This document shows, piece by piece, positions 33,460-42,467 of a stretch of 64,000 bases of DNA (the stretch's first letter is position 1; each line of letters starts with the position of its first letter). The DNA is from an uncultured Steroidobacter sp. (lineage in GTDB: Bacteria; Pseudomonadota; Gammaproteobacteria; Steroidobacterales; Steroidobacteraceae), in NCBI RefSeq assembly GCF_937958065.1, contig NZ_CALFXI010000019.1:1-64000 (forward strand). Direction: 5' to 3'. Position numbers and translations under genes: made by a program. Below the pieces are notes generated by a model. That model searched no databases. It was not told where the DNA came from and worked only from the letters and a program-made list of their open reading frames with translations.

Positions 33460-36381
33460 ATGAAATCGACCAGTAATTCCGTACGGTACGCAGTCCACTG
33501 CGTGCTGTTGGCCAGCGCGGCGACCGCGCTGCCGGCGGTGCCGGCGTTGGCTCAGGAGAGCGACGCGGCTGCCCGTCCCATCGAAGAAGTGGTGATCACC
33601 GGTTCGCGCATTCGTCGCGTTGACGAAGAAACCGCGAGCCCCGTGTTCGTCATGGATCAGAGCATGATCGCCAATACCGGCGTGCAGACGATGGGCGACC
33701 TGATGATGCGCGTGCCGGCCATCTCCGGCGCGGCCACCAACCCGCAGGTCAACAACGGCGGCGGTACCGGTGAGTCGAACGTCGAGCTGCGCGGCCTCGG
33801 TGCTCAGCGCACCCTGGTGCTGTTGAACGGCCGCCGTATCAACGTTCTCGGCGCCAACGGCACGACCTCGGCCGTCGACATCAACATGATCCCGATCAAC
33901 ATGATCGAGCGGGTCGAAGTGCTCAAGGAAGGCGCGGGCGCCGTGTACGGCTCCGACGCCATTGCGGGCGTGGTGAACTTCATCACCAAGAAGAACTTCG
34001 ACGGCGCCGAAATCAACGTCGAATACGGCCAGACCGGCAAGAGCGATGGCGAGCGCCAGTCCGCCAGCCTCACGCTCGGCAGCACCGGCGACAAGATGAG
34101 CGTGATCTTCGGCGTGAACTACAACAAGCAGAAGGCCGTGTCTGCCGCCGATCGTGCGTTCTCCTCCAGCGCGCTGTACCTCTACGGCGGCGGCGTGAGC
34201 GTCGGCGGATCGAGCCGTACGCCGCGCGGCCGCATCACGTTGCCTGAGCTGGATGACGACGGCAATCCCGTTCCGGGCTCGTTCGCCGATGAGTTCGGCT
34301 GCGGCAGCGTGACGCGCATTCCGGGCAGCGATGGCCTGACTCGCGACAGCTACCGCTGCTACAGCGGCGGCGCGGATGCCTATAACTACCAGCCGTTCAA
34401 CCTGCTGATCACGCCGACCGAGCGCAGCAGCTTCTTCACGATGCTGAACTACCAGATCAACGACGACGTCGAGGCCTACGGCGAAGTGGTGTACAACCGC
34501 ACCCGCTCGGGCTTCCAGATCGCGCCGCTGCCGTTCGACGCGAACGCCGACGATATCGTCATTTCCTCGCGGAACGCTTACAACCCGTGGCGCGATATCG
34601 TCGATCCAGTCACTGGCGACGTGGTGACGCCGGGCTTGAGCTTCGGCGGCGTGGATGGCTTGAATCCGAACTTCCTGACCCGTCTGGAATCGCTGGGCAA
34701 TCGTCGCAGCGAAGTCAATACCGATTCCATCATTGCCAGCGCCGGCCTGCGCGGCAAGATCGGCGACACCAGCTGGGAATGGGACGCGGGCGCGCAGCTC
34801 GGTCGCATGAGCCAGCGTCAGAACATCAGCGGCTATCTGCTCAAGCCGCAGCTGCAGGCCGCCCTCGGCCCGAGCTACGAGATCTCCCCGGGCGTGTGGG
34901 GCTGCGGAACCAGCGCGGAGACGGCGATCGCCGGCTGTACGCCGATCAACATCTTCAACCTGTCCGATCCGGCGCAGATCGCGGCCCTGCAGAAGATCTC
35001 CACCAACTATCGCAGCGATTACAGCTACGACAGCAGTGCATTCGCGCTGAACACCAACGGCGAGCTGTTCGACACAGGCGCCGGCACGGTGCTGATGGCG
35101 ATCGGTGCGGAGTACCGCACGCAGAAGGGCGTGTTCGAGACCGACGTGCTGACGCGCGGCGAGCCGCCGTTGTATCTGTCGTGCTTGCTGGCGCAGGAAA
35201 CCTGTACCGGCGACTCTTCGGCCAAGTACAACGTGCGCGAGGTCTACACCGAGTTCTTCGTGCCGCTGCTGAAGGACCTGCCGGGTGTGCAGTCGTTGAA
35301 CGTCACCGCCGGTGTCCGTTATTCGGACTACTCGATCGATTCGATCGGCGACGACACCAACGCCCAGTTCAAGGTCGAGTATCGTCCGATGTCCGACCTG
35401 CTGGTGCGCGGTTCGTATGCTCAGGTGTTCCGTGCGCCGACCATCCTCGATCTGTCGAAGGCGCCGTCGCAGGACTCGCCGACCTTCATCGATCCTTGCG
35501 CGGGTCTGACTGCGGAACAGCTGGCCAATCCGAACCTGGCTCGTGCCTGCGTGGGCGTGCCGCCCGGCTTCAGCCAGCCGAACAGCCAGATCACCGGCCT
35601 GATCCTCGGCAACCCGAACCTGAAGCCGGAAACGGGTGACGTGACCACGTTCGGCGTGGTGTACGACCCGAACTTCGTCGAGGGTCTGTCGGTGTCCCTG
35701 GATTACTGGAAGTACAAGATCGAGGACCTGATCACTCCGCTCGATCCGAACTTCGCGGTCGAGCAGTGCGTCGAGACGGGCACCTACTGCGATCTGATGT
35801 ATCGCTATCCGGCGAGCAGCCCGAACCGCGGCCAGTTCCAGGTGTTCCAGGAGCCGATCGTCAACCTCGGCGTGCTGGAGACCGACGGCTTCGATATCGG
35901 CGTGAAGTACGCGCTGCGCGAGACCCCGATCGGCTCGTTCAACATTTCGCTGGACATGACCAAGATCAACAGCTACGAGAACACCCCGTCGCCGGGTGCT
36001 GCTCCGGTGGAGATCGCTGGCACGTTCGATCGCCAGTTCGGCAACTACGCCAAGTGGCGCGGCCTGATGGGCGTGGGCTGGGCGATGGGCGGCTTCGACG
36101 GCTTGCTGTCGCTGCGTTACATCCACAGCTACAAGATCATCGGCCCGGATGGCGGTCTGACGGATGAGCCGCCGCTGGAGATCGGTTCGATGACCTATGT
36201 CGACGCGACCGTGGGCTACACGTTCCCGACCGACACGAAGATCCAGGTCGGCGGCATCAACCTGACCGACAAGCAGCCGCCGCTGCTGTATCAGAACAAC
36301 GTGCTCAATGCGAACACCGACGTGTCCACCTACGACCTGCTGGGCCGTCGCTGGTACGTCAGCCTGTCGCAGAAGTTCTGA
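33460..36381 (+). CDS. TonB-dependent outer-membrane receptor 2
   Basis: A 973-residue TonB-dependent receptor has a signal peptide ending VPALAQ and a TonB-box-like IEEVVITGSRIRR (about 41-53). The plug contains NVELRGLGAQRTLVLLNGRR and EGAGAVYGSDAIAGVVNFIT, and the barrel ends in RWYVSLSQKF. GGAGGAG precedes ATG 33460. It differs enough from receptor 1 to have another ligand. Codon choice is strikingly biased to GC-ending codons (for example runs of CTG, GGC, AAC), suggesting high expression. A strong terminator follows, then the TPR-sulfotransferase gene. Confidence 0.93.
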   Translation: MKSTSNSVRYAVHCVLLASAATALPAVPALAQESDAAARPIEEVVITGSRIRRVDEETASPVFVMDQSMIANTGVQTMGDLMMRVPAISGAATNPQVNNGGGTGESNVELRGLGAQRTLVLLNGRRINVLGANGTTSAVDINMIPINMIERVEVLKEGAGAVYGSDAIAGVVNFITKKNFDGAEINVEYGQTGKSDGERQSASLTLGSTGDKMSVIFGVNYNKQKAVSAADRAFSSSALYLYGGGVSVGGSSRTPRGRITLPELDDDGNPVPGSFADEFGCGSVTRIPGSDGLTRDSYRCYSGGADAYNYQPFNLLITPTERSSFFTMLNYQINDDVEAYGEVVYNRTRSGFQIAPLPFDANADDIVISSRNAYNPWRDIVDPVTGDVVTPGLSFGGVDGLNPNFLTRLESLGNRRSEVNTDSIIASAGLRGKIGDTSWEWDAGAQLGRMSQRQNISGYLLKPQLQAALGPSYEISPGVWGCGTSAETAIAGCTPINIFNLSDPAQIAALQKISTNYRSDYSYDSSAFALNTNGELFDTGAGTVLMAIGAEYRTQKGVFETDVLTRGEPPLYLSCLLAQETCTGDSSAKYNVREVYTEFFVPLLKDLPGVQSLNVTAGVRYSDYSIDSIGDDTNAQFKVEYRPMSDLLVRGSYAQVFRAPTILDLSKAPSQDSPTFIDPCAGLTAEQLANPNLARACVGVPPGFSQPNSQITGLILGNPNLKPETGDVTTFGVVYDPNFVEGLSVSLDYWKYKIEDLITPLDPNFAVEQCVETGTYCDLMYRYPASSPNRGQFQVFQEPIVNLGVLETDGFDIGVKYALRETPIGSFNISLDMTKINSYENTPSPGAAPVEIAGTFDRQFGNYAKWRGLMGVGWAMGGFDGLLSLRYIHSYKIIGPDGGLTDEPPLEIGSMTYVDATVGYTFPTDTKIQVGGINLTDKQPPLLYQNNVLNANTDVSTYDLLGRRWYVSLSQKF

Positions 36382-36436
36382 TAGCGACCGAACTGGCGCG
36401 GGACTCCACCCGCGCCGGGCCGGTGAAATCGCTTTG

Positions 36437-36468
36437 GGGCCGCGAGGTTTTTGCCTCGCGGCCCTTTT
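36437..36468 (+). terminator. Rho-independent terminator after TonB receptor 2
   Basis: GGGCCGCGAGG (36437-36447) pairs perfectly with CCTCGCGGCCC (36454-36464), with a TTTTTG loop and TTTT (then CTGTTT) after it. It separates the receptor from the sulfotransferase gene 18 nt downstream. Confidence 0.9.
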
Positions 36469-36485
36469 CTGTTTAGCTTGCGCGC

Positions 36486-38339
36486 ATGGCCGTCAGTTCC
36501 CGTTCGTCGTTATCCCCGGAGTTGCAGAACCTCCTCCGCGAGGCCGTGGCCGCGTTCAACGCGGGTCGGCTCGAGGCCGCGGCACGAACCTGCGAGCGAG
36601 TGCTGGCCCGCGCGCCGGGCAACTTGCGGGCACTGGGGATCTATGGCGCCGTCCTGCACGCGCAGGAGCGCTACACCGAGGCCGAGACGGTGTTCGGCGA
36701 GGTGGTGCAAGCCGATCCCAACAACGCCACGCATTGGATGAATCTGGCGACCGCGCGGCGCGGGGCGGGCAATTTCGAAGCAGCCTTGCAGGCCTACCTG
36801 CGTGCCTCCGAGCTGGGCTGCGCCAGCGCCGATTTCTATTTCAACGTCGGTCTCACGCATCTGGATCGACGCGACTACGAATCCGCTCGCGCCGTGCTGA
36901 AAAAGGCGTTGGAGCTGGCGCCCGCCGATGCCTTGATCCGGTCTGAATACATCCACGCCTGCTATGAAACGCTGGAGACCGAAGCAGCGCTCGAAGCGCT
37001 ACAGGGCTGGACGGAGTTCTCCGGGTTGACGCCCGAGCAACTGGCCGAGGTGGGCCAGAGAATGATGAGTCTCGGCGAGACCGAGCGCGCCGAGCATGTC
37101 CTTTCGCAGCTCGCCGCCAACGAGCTCGACGCGCGCGCCACGCTCACCCTGGCGCAGATCATGGAGCGAACCAATCGACTGCAGGAAGCGCAGCGCCTGG
37201 TCGAGCGTCTGTCCAGCGATGGCTCCGCCGCGGCGCTCGGTATGGATCTGCTCGTCACTCGCGCGCAGCTGGCGCAGCGGACCGGCGATCACGAGCGCGC
37301 TTGCGAGTGGTTTCAGCAGGCGCTGTCGCAAGTCGTGCATGACCACGACCGCCATTTCGTCTTGTTTCCTTTGGTGAAGTCGCTGGATGCATTGAAGCGT
37401 TACGACGAGGCATTCGCCGCCATGACCGAGGCGCACACCTCGCAGGTCGCGCATCTGAAGCTCACCGCGCCGATGGCAGTCGCGCGCGGTACGCCGACCT
37501 GGGACATCACTCGTTGGGGCTGCGATCCGGCCGATATCGCTCAGTGGGATTACGGCGATGCGCCGGCGCTGGAGGAAAGCCCGGTATTCGTGGTCGCTTT
37601 CCCGCGTTCGGGGACGACGTTGCTGGAACAAACGCTCGACGCACATCCGCAACTGAAATCGATGGACGAGCAGCCCATCGTTCAGGCGGCACTCGATGAC
37701 GTAATTGCCGCCGGCGTGCGCTATCCGGAGGAGATGGGAAAACTCACGGCGCAGCAGGTGGCGGCCATCCGCGGCCGCTATTTCGAGCGCGCGGCGGCGA
37801 AGGTGAAACGGGCGCCCGGTCAGCGCGTCGTCGACAAGAACCCGCTGAACATGCTGCGGCTGCCAGTGATCAAGCGCTTGTTTCCGAACGCGCCCATCAT
37901 TCTCGCGGTCCGGCATCCGTGCGATGTGGTGCTGAGTTGCTTCATGCAGCACTTCCGCGCGCCGCATTTCGTGATGTTGTGTTCGGATCTGCAGACGCTC
38001 GCGGACGGCTATCGGCGCTCGTTCGACTTCTGGTACGAGCAGGCCGCCCTGCTGTCGCCGAACATTCTGGAAGTTCGCTATGAAAGCTTCGTGACAGACT
38101 TCGAGCGCGGCGTGCGCGAGATCGCGGAATTCCTGCGACTGCCCTGGGACGACCGCATGCTGGCGCCCGCCGAGCACGCACGCGCCAAAGGCTATATCAG
38201 CACGCCGAGCTACTCGCAGGTCGTGCAGCCGGTGAATCAGAAGGCAGTGGGGCGCTGGCGTGCCTACGAGCGGCACCTCGCTCCCGTCATCCCTCGGCTG
38301 CAGCCTTATTTACAGCGCTGGGGTTACTCGGATCGATGA
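36486..38339 (+). CDS. TPR-sulfotransferase fusion protein
   Basis: The N-terminal ~330 of 617 residues are TPR helices (for example AGRLEAAARTCERVLARAPG, then ERYTEAETVFGEVVQADPNN). The C-terminal part is a PAPS-dependent sulfotransferase: FVVAFPRSGTTLLEQTLDAH (PAPS 5'-phosphosulfate loop, about 368-387) and ILAVRHPCDVVLSCFMQHF (3'-phosphate region). It should sulfate a hydroxyl group on a substrate held by the TPRs. No signal peptide is present, so it acts in the cytoplasm. Its 3' end overlaps the convergent 2OG-oxygenase gene by 53 nt. Proteins of this architecture are known, but their substrates mostly are not. Confidence 0.9.
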   Translation: MAVSSRSSLSPELQNLLREAVAAFNAGRLEAAARTCERVLARAPGNLRALGIYGAVLHAQERYTEAETVFGEVVQADPNNATHWMNLATARRGAGNFEAALQAYLRASELGCASADFYFNVGLTHLDRRDYESARAVLKKALELAPADALIRSEYIHACYETLETEAALEALQGWTEFSGLTPEQLAEVGQRMMSLGETERAEHVLSQLAANELDARATLTLAQIMERTNRLQEAQRLVERLSSDGSAAALGMDLLVTRAQLAQRTGDHERACEWFQQALSQVVHDHDRHFVLFPLVKSLDALKRYDEAFAAMTEAHTSQVAHLKLTAPMAVARGTPTWDITRWGCDPADIAQWDYGDAPALEESPVFVVAFPRSGTTLLEQTLDAHPQLKSMDEQPIVQAALDDVIAAGVRYPEEMGKLTAQQVAAIRGRYFERAAAKVKRAPGQRVVDKNPLNMLRLPVIKRLFPNAPIILAVRHPCDVVLSCFMQHFRAPHFVMLCSDLQTLADGYRRSFDFWYEQAALLSPNILEVRYESFVTDFERGVREIAEFLRLPWDDRMLAPAEHARAKGYISTPSYSQVVQPVNQKAVGRWRAYERHLAPVIPRLQPYLQRWGYSDR

Positions 38340-38901
38340 ACAGCAGGTACGTGGAGATGATGTACTTGTCGCCCGAGATCGGTGGCAGCCCTTCGTGCTG
38401 GTACATCCAGTACGGAGGAAACATCAGCAAGCGGCCAGCGCGTGCCTCGATGGTCACGTCCAGCTGTGGAAAGCGCGTGCCGCCGCCTTGCTCCACATCG
38501 TTCAGATACCACAGCAGCACCAGGTAGCGATTCGCCACATGGTTGATGGAGTCGAAATGCAGCTGAAACTGCTCCTGCTGCCCGGCGCGATAGCGCTTCA
38601 GGGTCAGGTTGGAGAACAGCGGCGAATTCGGGATCGGAATGGTCAGCCCCACATCGCGGTTGTAGCGCTCCAGCGCCCGGTCGATCTGGCGGCGGAACAT
38701 GCCCTGGAAGGCCGCGTCCGACAGACGGCTGACGTTCAGCTCGGTCCAGGCCGAATCCTCCAATCCGGCGCGCACGCCTCGGCCGTTGCGCATCTGGAAG
38801 CGCTCCAGCCCGGCGAAGGAGCCGATCATCTGCTGGCACAGGCCGGGATCCAGATCCAGATCGTAGGTGCGGATGTAGCGGCGCAGGTCTGCGTGGCTCA
38901 T
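38287..38901 (-). CDS. 2OG-Fe(II) oxygenase, prolyl-4-hydroxylase-like
   Basis: This 204-residue oxygenase uses iron, O2 and 2-oxoglutarate to hydroxylate a substrate, probably a side chain of a protein or peptide. The facial triad is visible as His115-x-Asp117 (LHFDS) and His169 (YQHEG), and a basic residue for 2OG is present (Lys179 in GDKYIIST). It fits the P4H-like branch. It overlaps the sulfotransferase gene by 53 nt and is divergent, only 21 nt apart, from the TPR-AspH gene. Confidence 0.87.
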   Translation of the reverse strand: MSHADLRRYIRTYDLDLDPGLCQQMIGSFAGLERFQMRNGRGVRAGLEDSAWTELNVSRLSDAAFQGMFRRQIDRALERYNRDVGLTIPIPNSPLFSNLTLKRYRAGQQEQFQLHFDSINHVANRYLVLLWYLNDVEQGGGTRFPQLDVTIEARAGRLLMFPPYWMYQHEGLPPISGDKYIISTYLLFIDPSNPSAVNKAAAEG

Positions 38902-38908
38902 AGGCAGC

Positions 38909-38914
38909 TATAGT
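38909..38914 (+). promoter_or_regulatory. Candidate -10 for a leaderless transcript
   Basis: TATAGT lies 8 nt before the ATG at 38923, inside the 21-nt gap between two divergent genes. Transcription would begin at or within 2 nt of the start codon, giving a leaderless mRNA. No SD is visible and the -35 region lies in the opposite gene. Confidence 0.35.
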
Positions 38915-38922
38915 AGCGCGGA

Positions 38923-40194
38923 ATGAATTCACCAGACGTTCAAACCCTGTTGCAGCAAGGCCGGCTCGATGAGGCGGAGCGGCTGGCGCGCCAGTCGTTG
39001 CAGCAGCGGCCCGGGGATGTGGACTCGCTCGACGCGCTGGGCCTGATCGCCTTGCGCCGGGGACACCTGCCACGCGCGCAACAGTTGCTCGAATCGGCCA
39101 TCGAGTCCAATCCCGATCATGCCCTGAGCTGGCACTACCTCGGTCGGGTGCACGACACGGCCGGCAATGTGGATGCAGCGATCGCCGCTCATGCCGCCGC
39201 GATCAAGCGGGCTCCGGGCATGTTCATCATCCGCTTGCGATACGCGGCGGCGCTCGAACGCGCCGGTCAGACGGAGCAGGCGTCGGTTCAGTATTTTCGA
39301 GCCACCAACGACGCGCAGGCGCAAGGCCGTTGGCTCAGCCCAGAGACCACGGCGCCGGCGTTGCGGCCGCTGGTGGAGCACGCGGTGAGCATGGTGAAGG
39401 CAACGCGCAGAGCAACTTTCGCCGGCCTGCTCGAACCCTTGAAGCAGCAATTCGGCGCCGACTCGCTCCGGCGTATCGAACGAGCCTTGCGCATCCACTT
39501 CCAGGACGAGGCGCCGGTCTATGCGGACCCGCGCCAGCGACCAACGTTTCTTTACGTGCCGGACGTGCCGCCCGCGCCTTATCTGGATCGAGCACTGTTT
39601 CCCTGGATCGAGCGGCTCGAAGCTCAGACGGATGCGATTCGCGAGGAGCTGTTACAGCTGTTGCCGAGCGGTGCTGGCCGCGAGCGCGTGTTCACGACCG
39701 AAGCCATCGAGCAACAGAACCTGCGCGGCCTGCAATCGCCGCCGAGCTGGAACGGGTATTACTTTTACCGTCACGGCGAGCGCCGCATCGACAACTGCGC
39801 CGCATGTCCAGTGACCGCGAGCACGCTCGATCTGCTGCCGCTGTCTCATGTGCGCGAACACGGTCCGGAAGTCCTGTTCTCGGTGTTCACGGCGGGCACG
39901 CACTTGTTGCCCCATCGCGGCGTCACCAACAGCCGCTTGGTTTGTCACCTGCCGTTGCTCGTGCCTCCCGACTGCGCGCTGAATGTGGGAGGTGAAGTGC
40001 ACGAGTGGCGCGAAGGGCGCGCCGTCGTTTTCGACGACACCTACGAGCACGAGGCGTGGAATCGCAGCGACCGCACGCGCGTCGTGCTGATCTTGGATAT
40101 CTGGAATCCGCATCTGACGGAAGCCGAGCGTCGCGCCATCGAGTTGCTCGTGCCGTCCATGGGAGATTTCCGGAAGGCGGCGGAGGCAGCGTAA
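38923..40194 (+). CDS. TPR protein with Asp/Asn beta-hydroxylase (AspH) domain
   Basis: TPR helices occupy about residues 1-130 of this 423-residue protein. The C-terminal ~220 residues are an AspH domain, which hydroxylates the beta carbon of Asp or Asn using 2OG and Fe(II). Key residues include His331 (LLPHRG), His376 (YEHEAWN) and Arg385 (DRTRVVLI). The H-x-G form, lacking the usual acid, is typical of true AspH enzymes. There is no signal peptide. The stop codon overlaps the ATG of the next gene (TAATG), so translation is coupled to the AspH-sulfotransferase fusion. Confidence 0.88.
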   Translation: MNSPDVQTLLQQGRLDEAERLARQSLQQRPGDVDSLDALGLIALRRGHLPRAQQLLESAIESNPDHALSWHYLGRVHDTAGNVDAAIAAHAAAIKRAPGMFIIRLRYAAALERAGQTEQASVQYFRATNDAQAQGRWLSPETTAPALRPLVEHAVSMVKATRRATFAGLLEPLKQQFGADSLRRIERALRIHFQDEAPVYADPRQRPTFLYVPDVPPAPYLDRALFPWIERLEAQTDAIREELLQLLPSGAGRERVFTTEAIEQQNLRGLQSPPSWNGYYFYRHGERRIDNCAACPVTASTLDLLPLSHVREHGPEVLFSVFTAGTHLLPHRGVTNSRLVCHLPLLVPPDCALNVGGEVHEWREGRAVVFDDTYEHEAWNRSDRTRVVLILDIWNPHLTEAERRAIELLVPSMGDFRKAAEAA

Positions 40195-42023
40195 TGCGCC
40201 TGCCCAGGCCTTTCTATCGATTGCCGCTGCGCTTCGATGTCGAGCGGCTGCGTGCCGAGGTGGCAGCCTTGCCGGCACAGGCATGGGTGCGGCACCCGAA
40301 CGACATCAAGGGCAACAGCGCCGCCCGCCTGATCAGCGTTGACGGTGGCGAGAACGACGACGTCAGCGGCCGCATGCTGGCGACGCCACATCTCCAGCAG
40401 TCGCCGTACATTCGCCAGATTCTGGCGAGCCTCGGCGTCGTGTGGAGTCGTTCGAGACTGTTGCGACTCGCACCCGGTGCGATCGTGCCCGAGCACGCCG
40501 ATATCAACTATCACTGGTTCACGCGCGTACGCCTGCACATCCCGATCGTGACGCGCCCGGAAGTGCGCTTCTATTGCGCCGATCAAGTCGTGCACATGGC
40601 GGCGGGCGAGGCGTGGGTGTTCGACAACTGGCGCTCGCATAGAGTCGAGAACTTCACGCCCGATGAGCGCATTCATCTGGTGGCCGACACTTCGGGCAGC
40701 GCCAACTTCTGGCAGCTGGTCGCGCAAAGTGACAATCCCGGCGCGCAGGTGCGTCATGTGCCCTACGTTCCGGAGCGTCAAATGATGCCGCTCATGGAGC
40801 GGGCGAAGCTTGCGGCGGTCATGACGCCGGGCGAAGTGGACTTCCTGATTATGGATCTGCGCTCGGAGCTGGTACCTCAGGAGGGCATTCCGGACGGTCG
40901 GGCGCGTCTCGTTCGATATCACGGCATGCTGGAAGCTTTCTGCAAGGACTGGCGGCAGCTGTACGCGTTGTATGGCGACGAGCCGGACGGCTGGCCGGAG
41001 TTCACCCGTCTTCGGGACAGCATTCGAAACACGTCACGCGAGTTGTCGGAAGGTTTGATGATGCGCACCAATCGCGTGGCGGCCCATCAGGTGCTCGAGG
41101 GGCGAGTGTTGCGCGCGATGCTTTCGTTGCCCCAGGAGTCGGTGACCACTCCGAAGACACTGCAGCCGTCGCGGGCACGTAAGGCCAAGATCGAGGCGCC
41201 CATTTTCATCGTGGCGGCGCCGCGTTCCGGCAGCACGCTGCTGTTCGAAACATTGGCGGCGAGCTCGCAACTGTGCACGGTGGGCGGTGAGGCGCACTGG
41301 CTGGTGGAGGGCATCGAGGCCCTGCGGCCGGGCGCACCGGGCGTCGATTCCAATCGGCTGACTGCAGACCATGTCACTGACGCCATTGCGGAGGACATTC
41401 GCGAGCAGATTCTGTCGCGTCTGCAGGATCACGGCGGCCAGCCGTTGCAGGAGCCGGGCGAGCGTCGGTTCCTGGAGAAGACGCCCAAGAACGCATTGCG
41501 CATTCCGTTCTTCGATCGCATTTTTCCAGATGCGCGGTTCGTGTTCCTCTGGCGGGATCCGCGTGAAAACATCAGCAGCATCATGGAAGCGTGGCGTTCC
41601 GGCCAGTGGCGTACTTATCCCAAGCTGGAAGGCTTCGACGGCCCCTGGTCGATGCTGCTGCCGCCGGGCTGGCGCGCCATGAACGGCCGCCCGCTGGCCG
41701 AGATTGCGGCGTGGCAATGGCAGCAAACCAATGCCCGGATCCTCGATGATCTGACACCATTGGGCCATGAACGCTGGGCCGTGGTGCAATATGATGACTT
41801 GCTTCGCGATCCGCCTGGCACCATCGGTAAGCTATGCGAGTTCCTGCGATTGCCGGTAGATTCAGCGCTGGCGCAACGTTTGTCCGCGCCTCTGCCACCT
41901 TCACGTTACACACTGACCGCACCTTCCGCGGACAAGTGGCGCGCGAATGAAGCGCAGATTGCGCGGGTGTTACCGTCGGTTCAGGCAACGTGGGATAGAT
42001 TGCGAGTACTGCGTTCGGAGTAA
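40194..42023 (+). CDS. AspH-sulfotransferase bifunctional fusion
   Basis: This 609-residue protein joins two enzymes. Residues 1-180 form an AspH-like 2OG-Fe(II) domain: LPLRFDVERLRAEVAALPAQ, His101-x-Asp103 (VPEHADI), His149 and Arg159/His161 (DERIHLVAD). Residues about 335-600 form a PAPS sulfotransferase with APRSGSTLL (342-350) and FVFLWRDPRENISS. The ~150-residue middle is helical. The chain could hydroxylate a residue and then sulfate the new hydroxyl, a chemistry I do not know as described (inference). Its start overlaps the previous stop by 1 nt. A paralogue of its AspH half is encoded at 43157-43801 next to a separate sulfotransferase. Confidence 0.88.
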   Translation: MRLPRPFYRLPLRFDVERLRAEVAALPAQAWVRHPNDIKGNSAARLISVDGGENDDVSGRMLATPHLQQSPYIRQILASLGVVWSRSRLLRLAPGAIVPEHADINYHWFTRVRLHIPIVTRPEVRFYCADQVVHMAAGEAWVFDNWRSHRVENFTPDERIHLVADTSGSANFWQLVAQSDNPGAQVRHVPYVPERQMMPLMERAKLAAVMTPGEVDFLIMDLRSELVPQEGIPDGRARLVRYHGMLEAFCKDWRQLYALYGDEPDGWPEFTRLRDSIRNTSRELSEGLMMRTNRVAAHQVLEGRVLRAMLSLPQESVTTPKTLQPSRARKAKIEAPIFIVAAPRSGSTLLFETLAASSQLCTVGGEAHWLVEGIEALRPGAPGVDSNRLTADHVTDAIAEDIREQILSRLQDHGGQPLQEPGERRFLEKTPKNALRIPFFDRIFPDARFVFLWRDPRENISSIMEAWRSGQWRTYPKLEGFDGPWSMLLPPGWRAMNGRPLAEIAAWQWQQTNARILDDLTPLGHERWAVVQYDDLLRDPPGTIGKLCEFLRLPVDSALAQRLSAPLPPSRYTLTAPSADKWRANEAQIARVLPSVQATWDRLRVLRSE

Positions 42024-42042
42024 GGCTCAAGGAGAGTCGATC

Positions 42043-42456
42043 ATGATGCTTCGTCAGGTCTGGTTGCTGATGGTCGCGGCGGGCGCGACGGGTCAGGTTT
42101 TGGGACAGGAGGTCACGCCGGCGCAACCCGTGGCACCGCAAGCCGCAACCCCGGCGCCGCCGCCGGCCGAGGCCAAGCCCGTCAGTGACACGCCGGTTGC
42201 ATCCACGCCTGCCGCTAAAGAGAACCCGCTGGAAGGCGAGCTCGACGCCGACAAGATCATGGCGATGCAAAAGGCCGGCTATCAGATCAAAAACGAGAAT
42301 GGTCAGATCCTGCTGTGCCGTCGCGACCAGCAGACCGGCTCCCGCCTGCGGCACAAGACTTCATGCATGACTGCGCGCGAATGGGAGCAGCTGCGGGCGG
42401 ACAACGAGCTCCAGCTCAAGGCGCTGGAACGTCGTCCGCGCATGGGCAAACAATAG
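42043..42456 (+). CDS. Small secreted protein with two cysteines
   Basis: A 137-residue product carries a signal peptide (LLMVAAGATGQVLGQ) and a Pro/Ala-rich linker to about residue 60. A compact C-terminal motif follows: ILLCRRDQQTGSRLRHKTSC then MTAREWEQLR. The pattern CRR-x-TGSRL-C-x-x-EW appears in other small proteobacterial proteins (recalled), function unknown. AAGGAGAG precedes the ATG. It sits 19 nt after the fusion gene, so it may be cotranscribed and could be a modification target or partner (inference). The pair of Cys may form a disulfide. Confidence 0.7.
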   Translation: MMLRQVWLLMVAAGATGQVLGQEVTPAQPVAPQAATPAPPPAEAKPVSDTPVASTPAAKENPLEGELDADKIMAMQKAGYQIKNENGQILLCRRDQQTGSRLRHKTSCMTAREWEQLRADNELQLKALERRPRMGKQ

Positions 42457-42467
42457 CTGGCGCGCGG

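Noticed and set aside
33436..36126. 896-codon open frame antisense to TonB receptor 2
   Set aside because: The Arg/His/Ala-rich product has no domain; it results from the strong GC-ending codon bias of the receptor gene.
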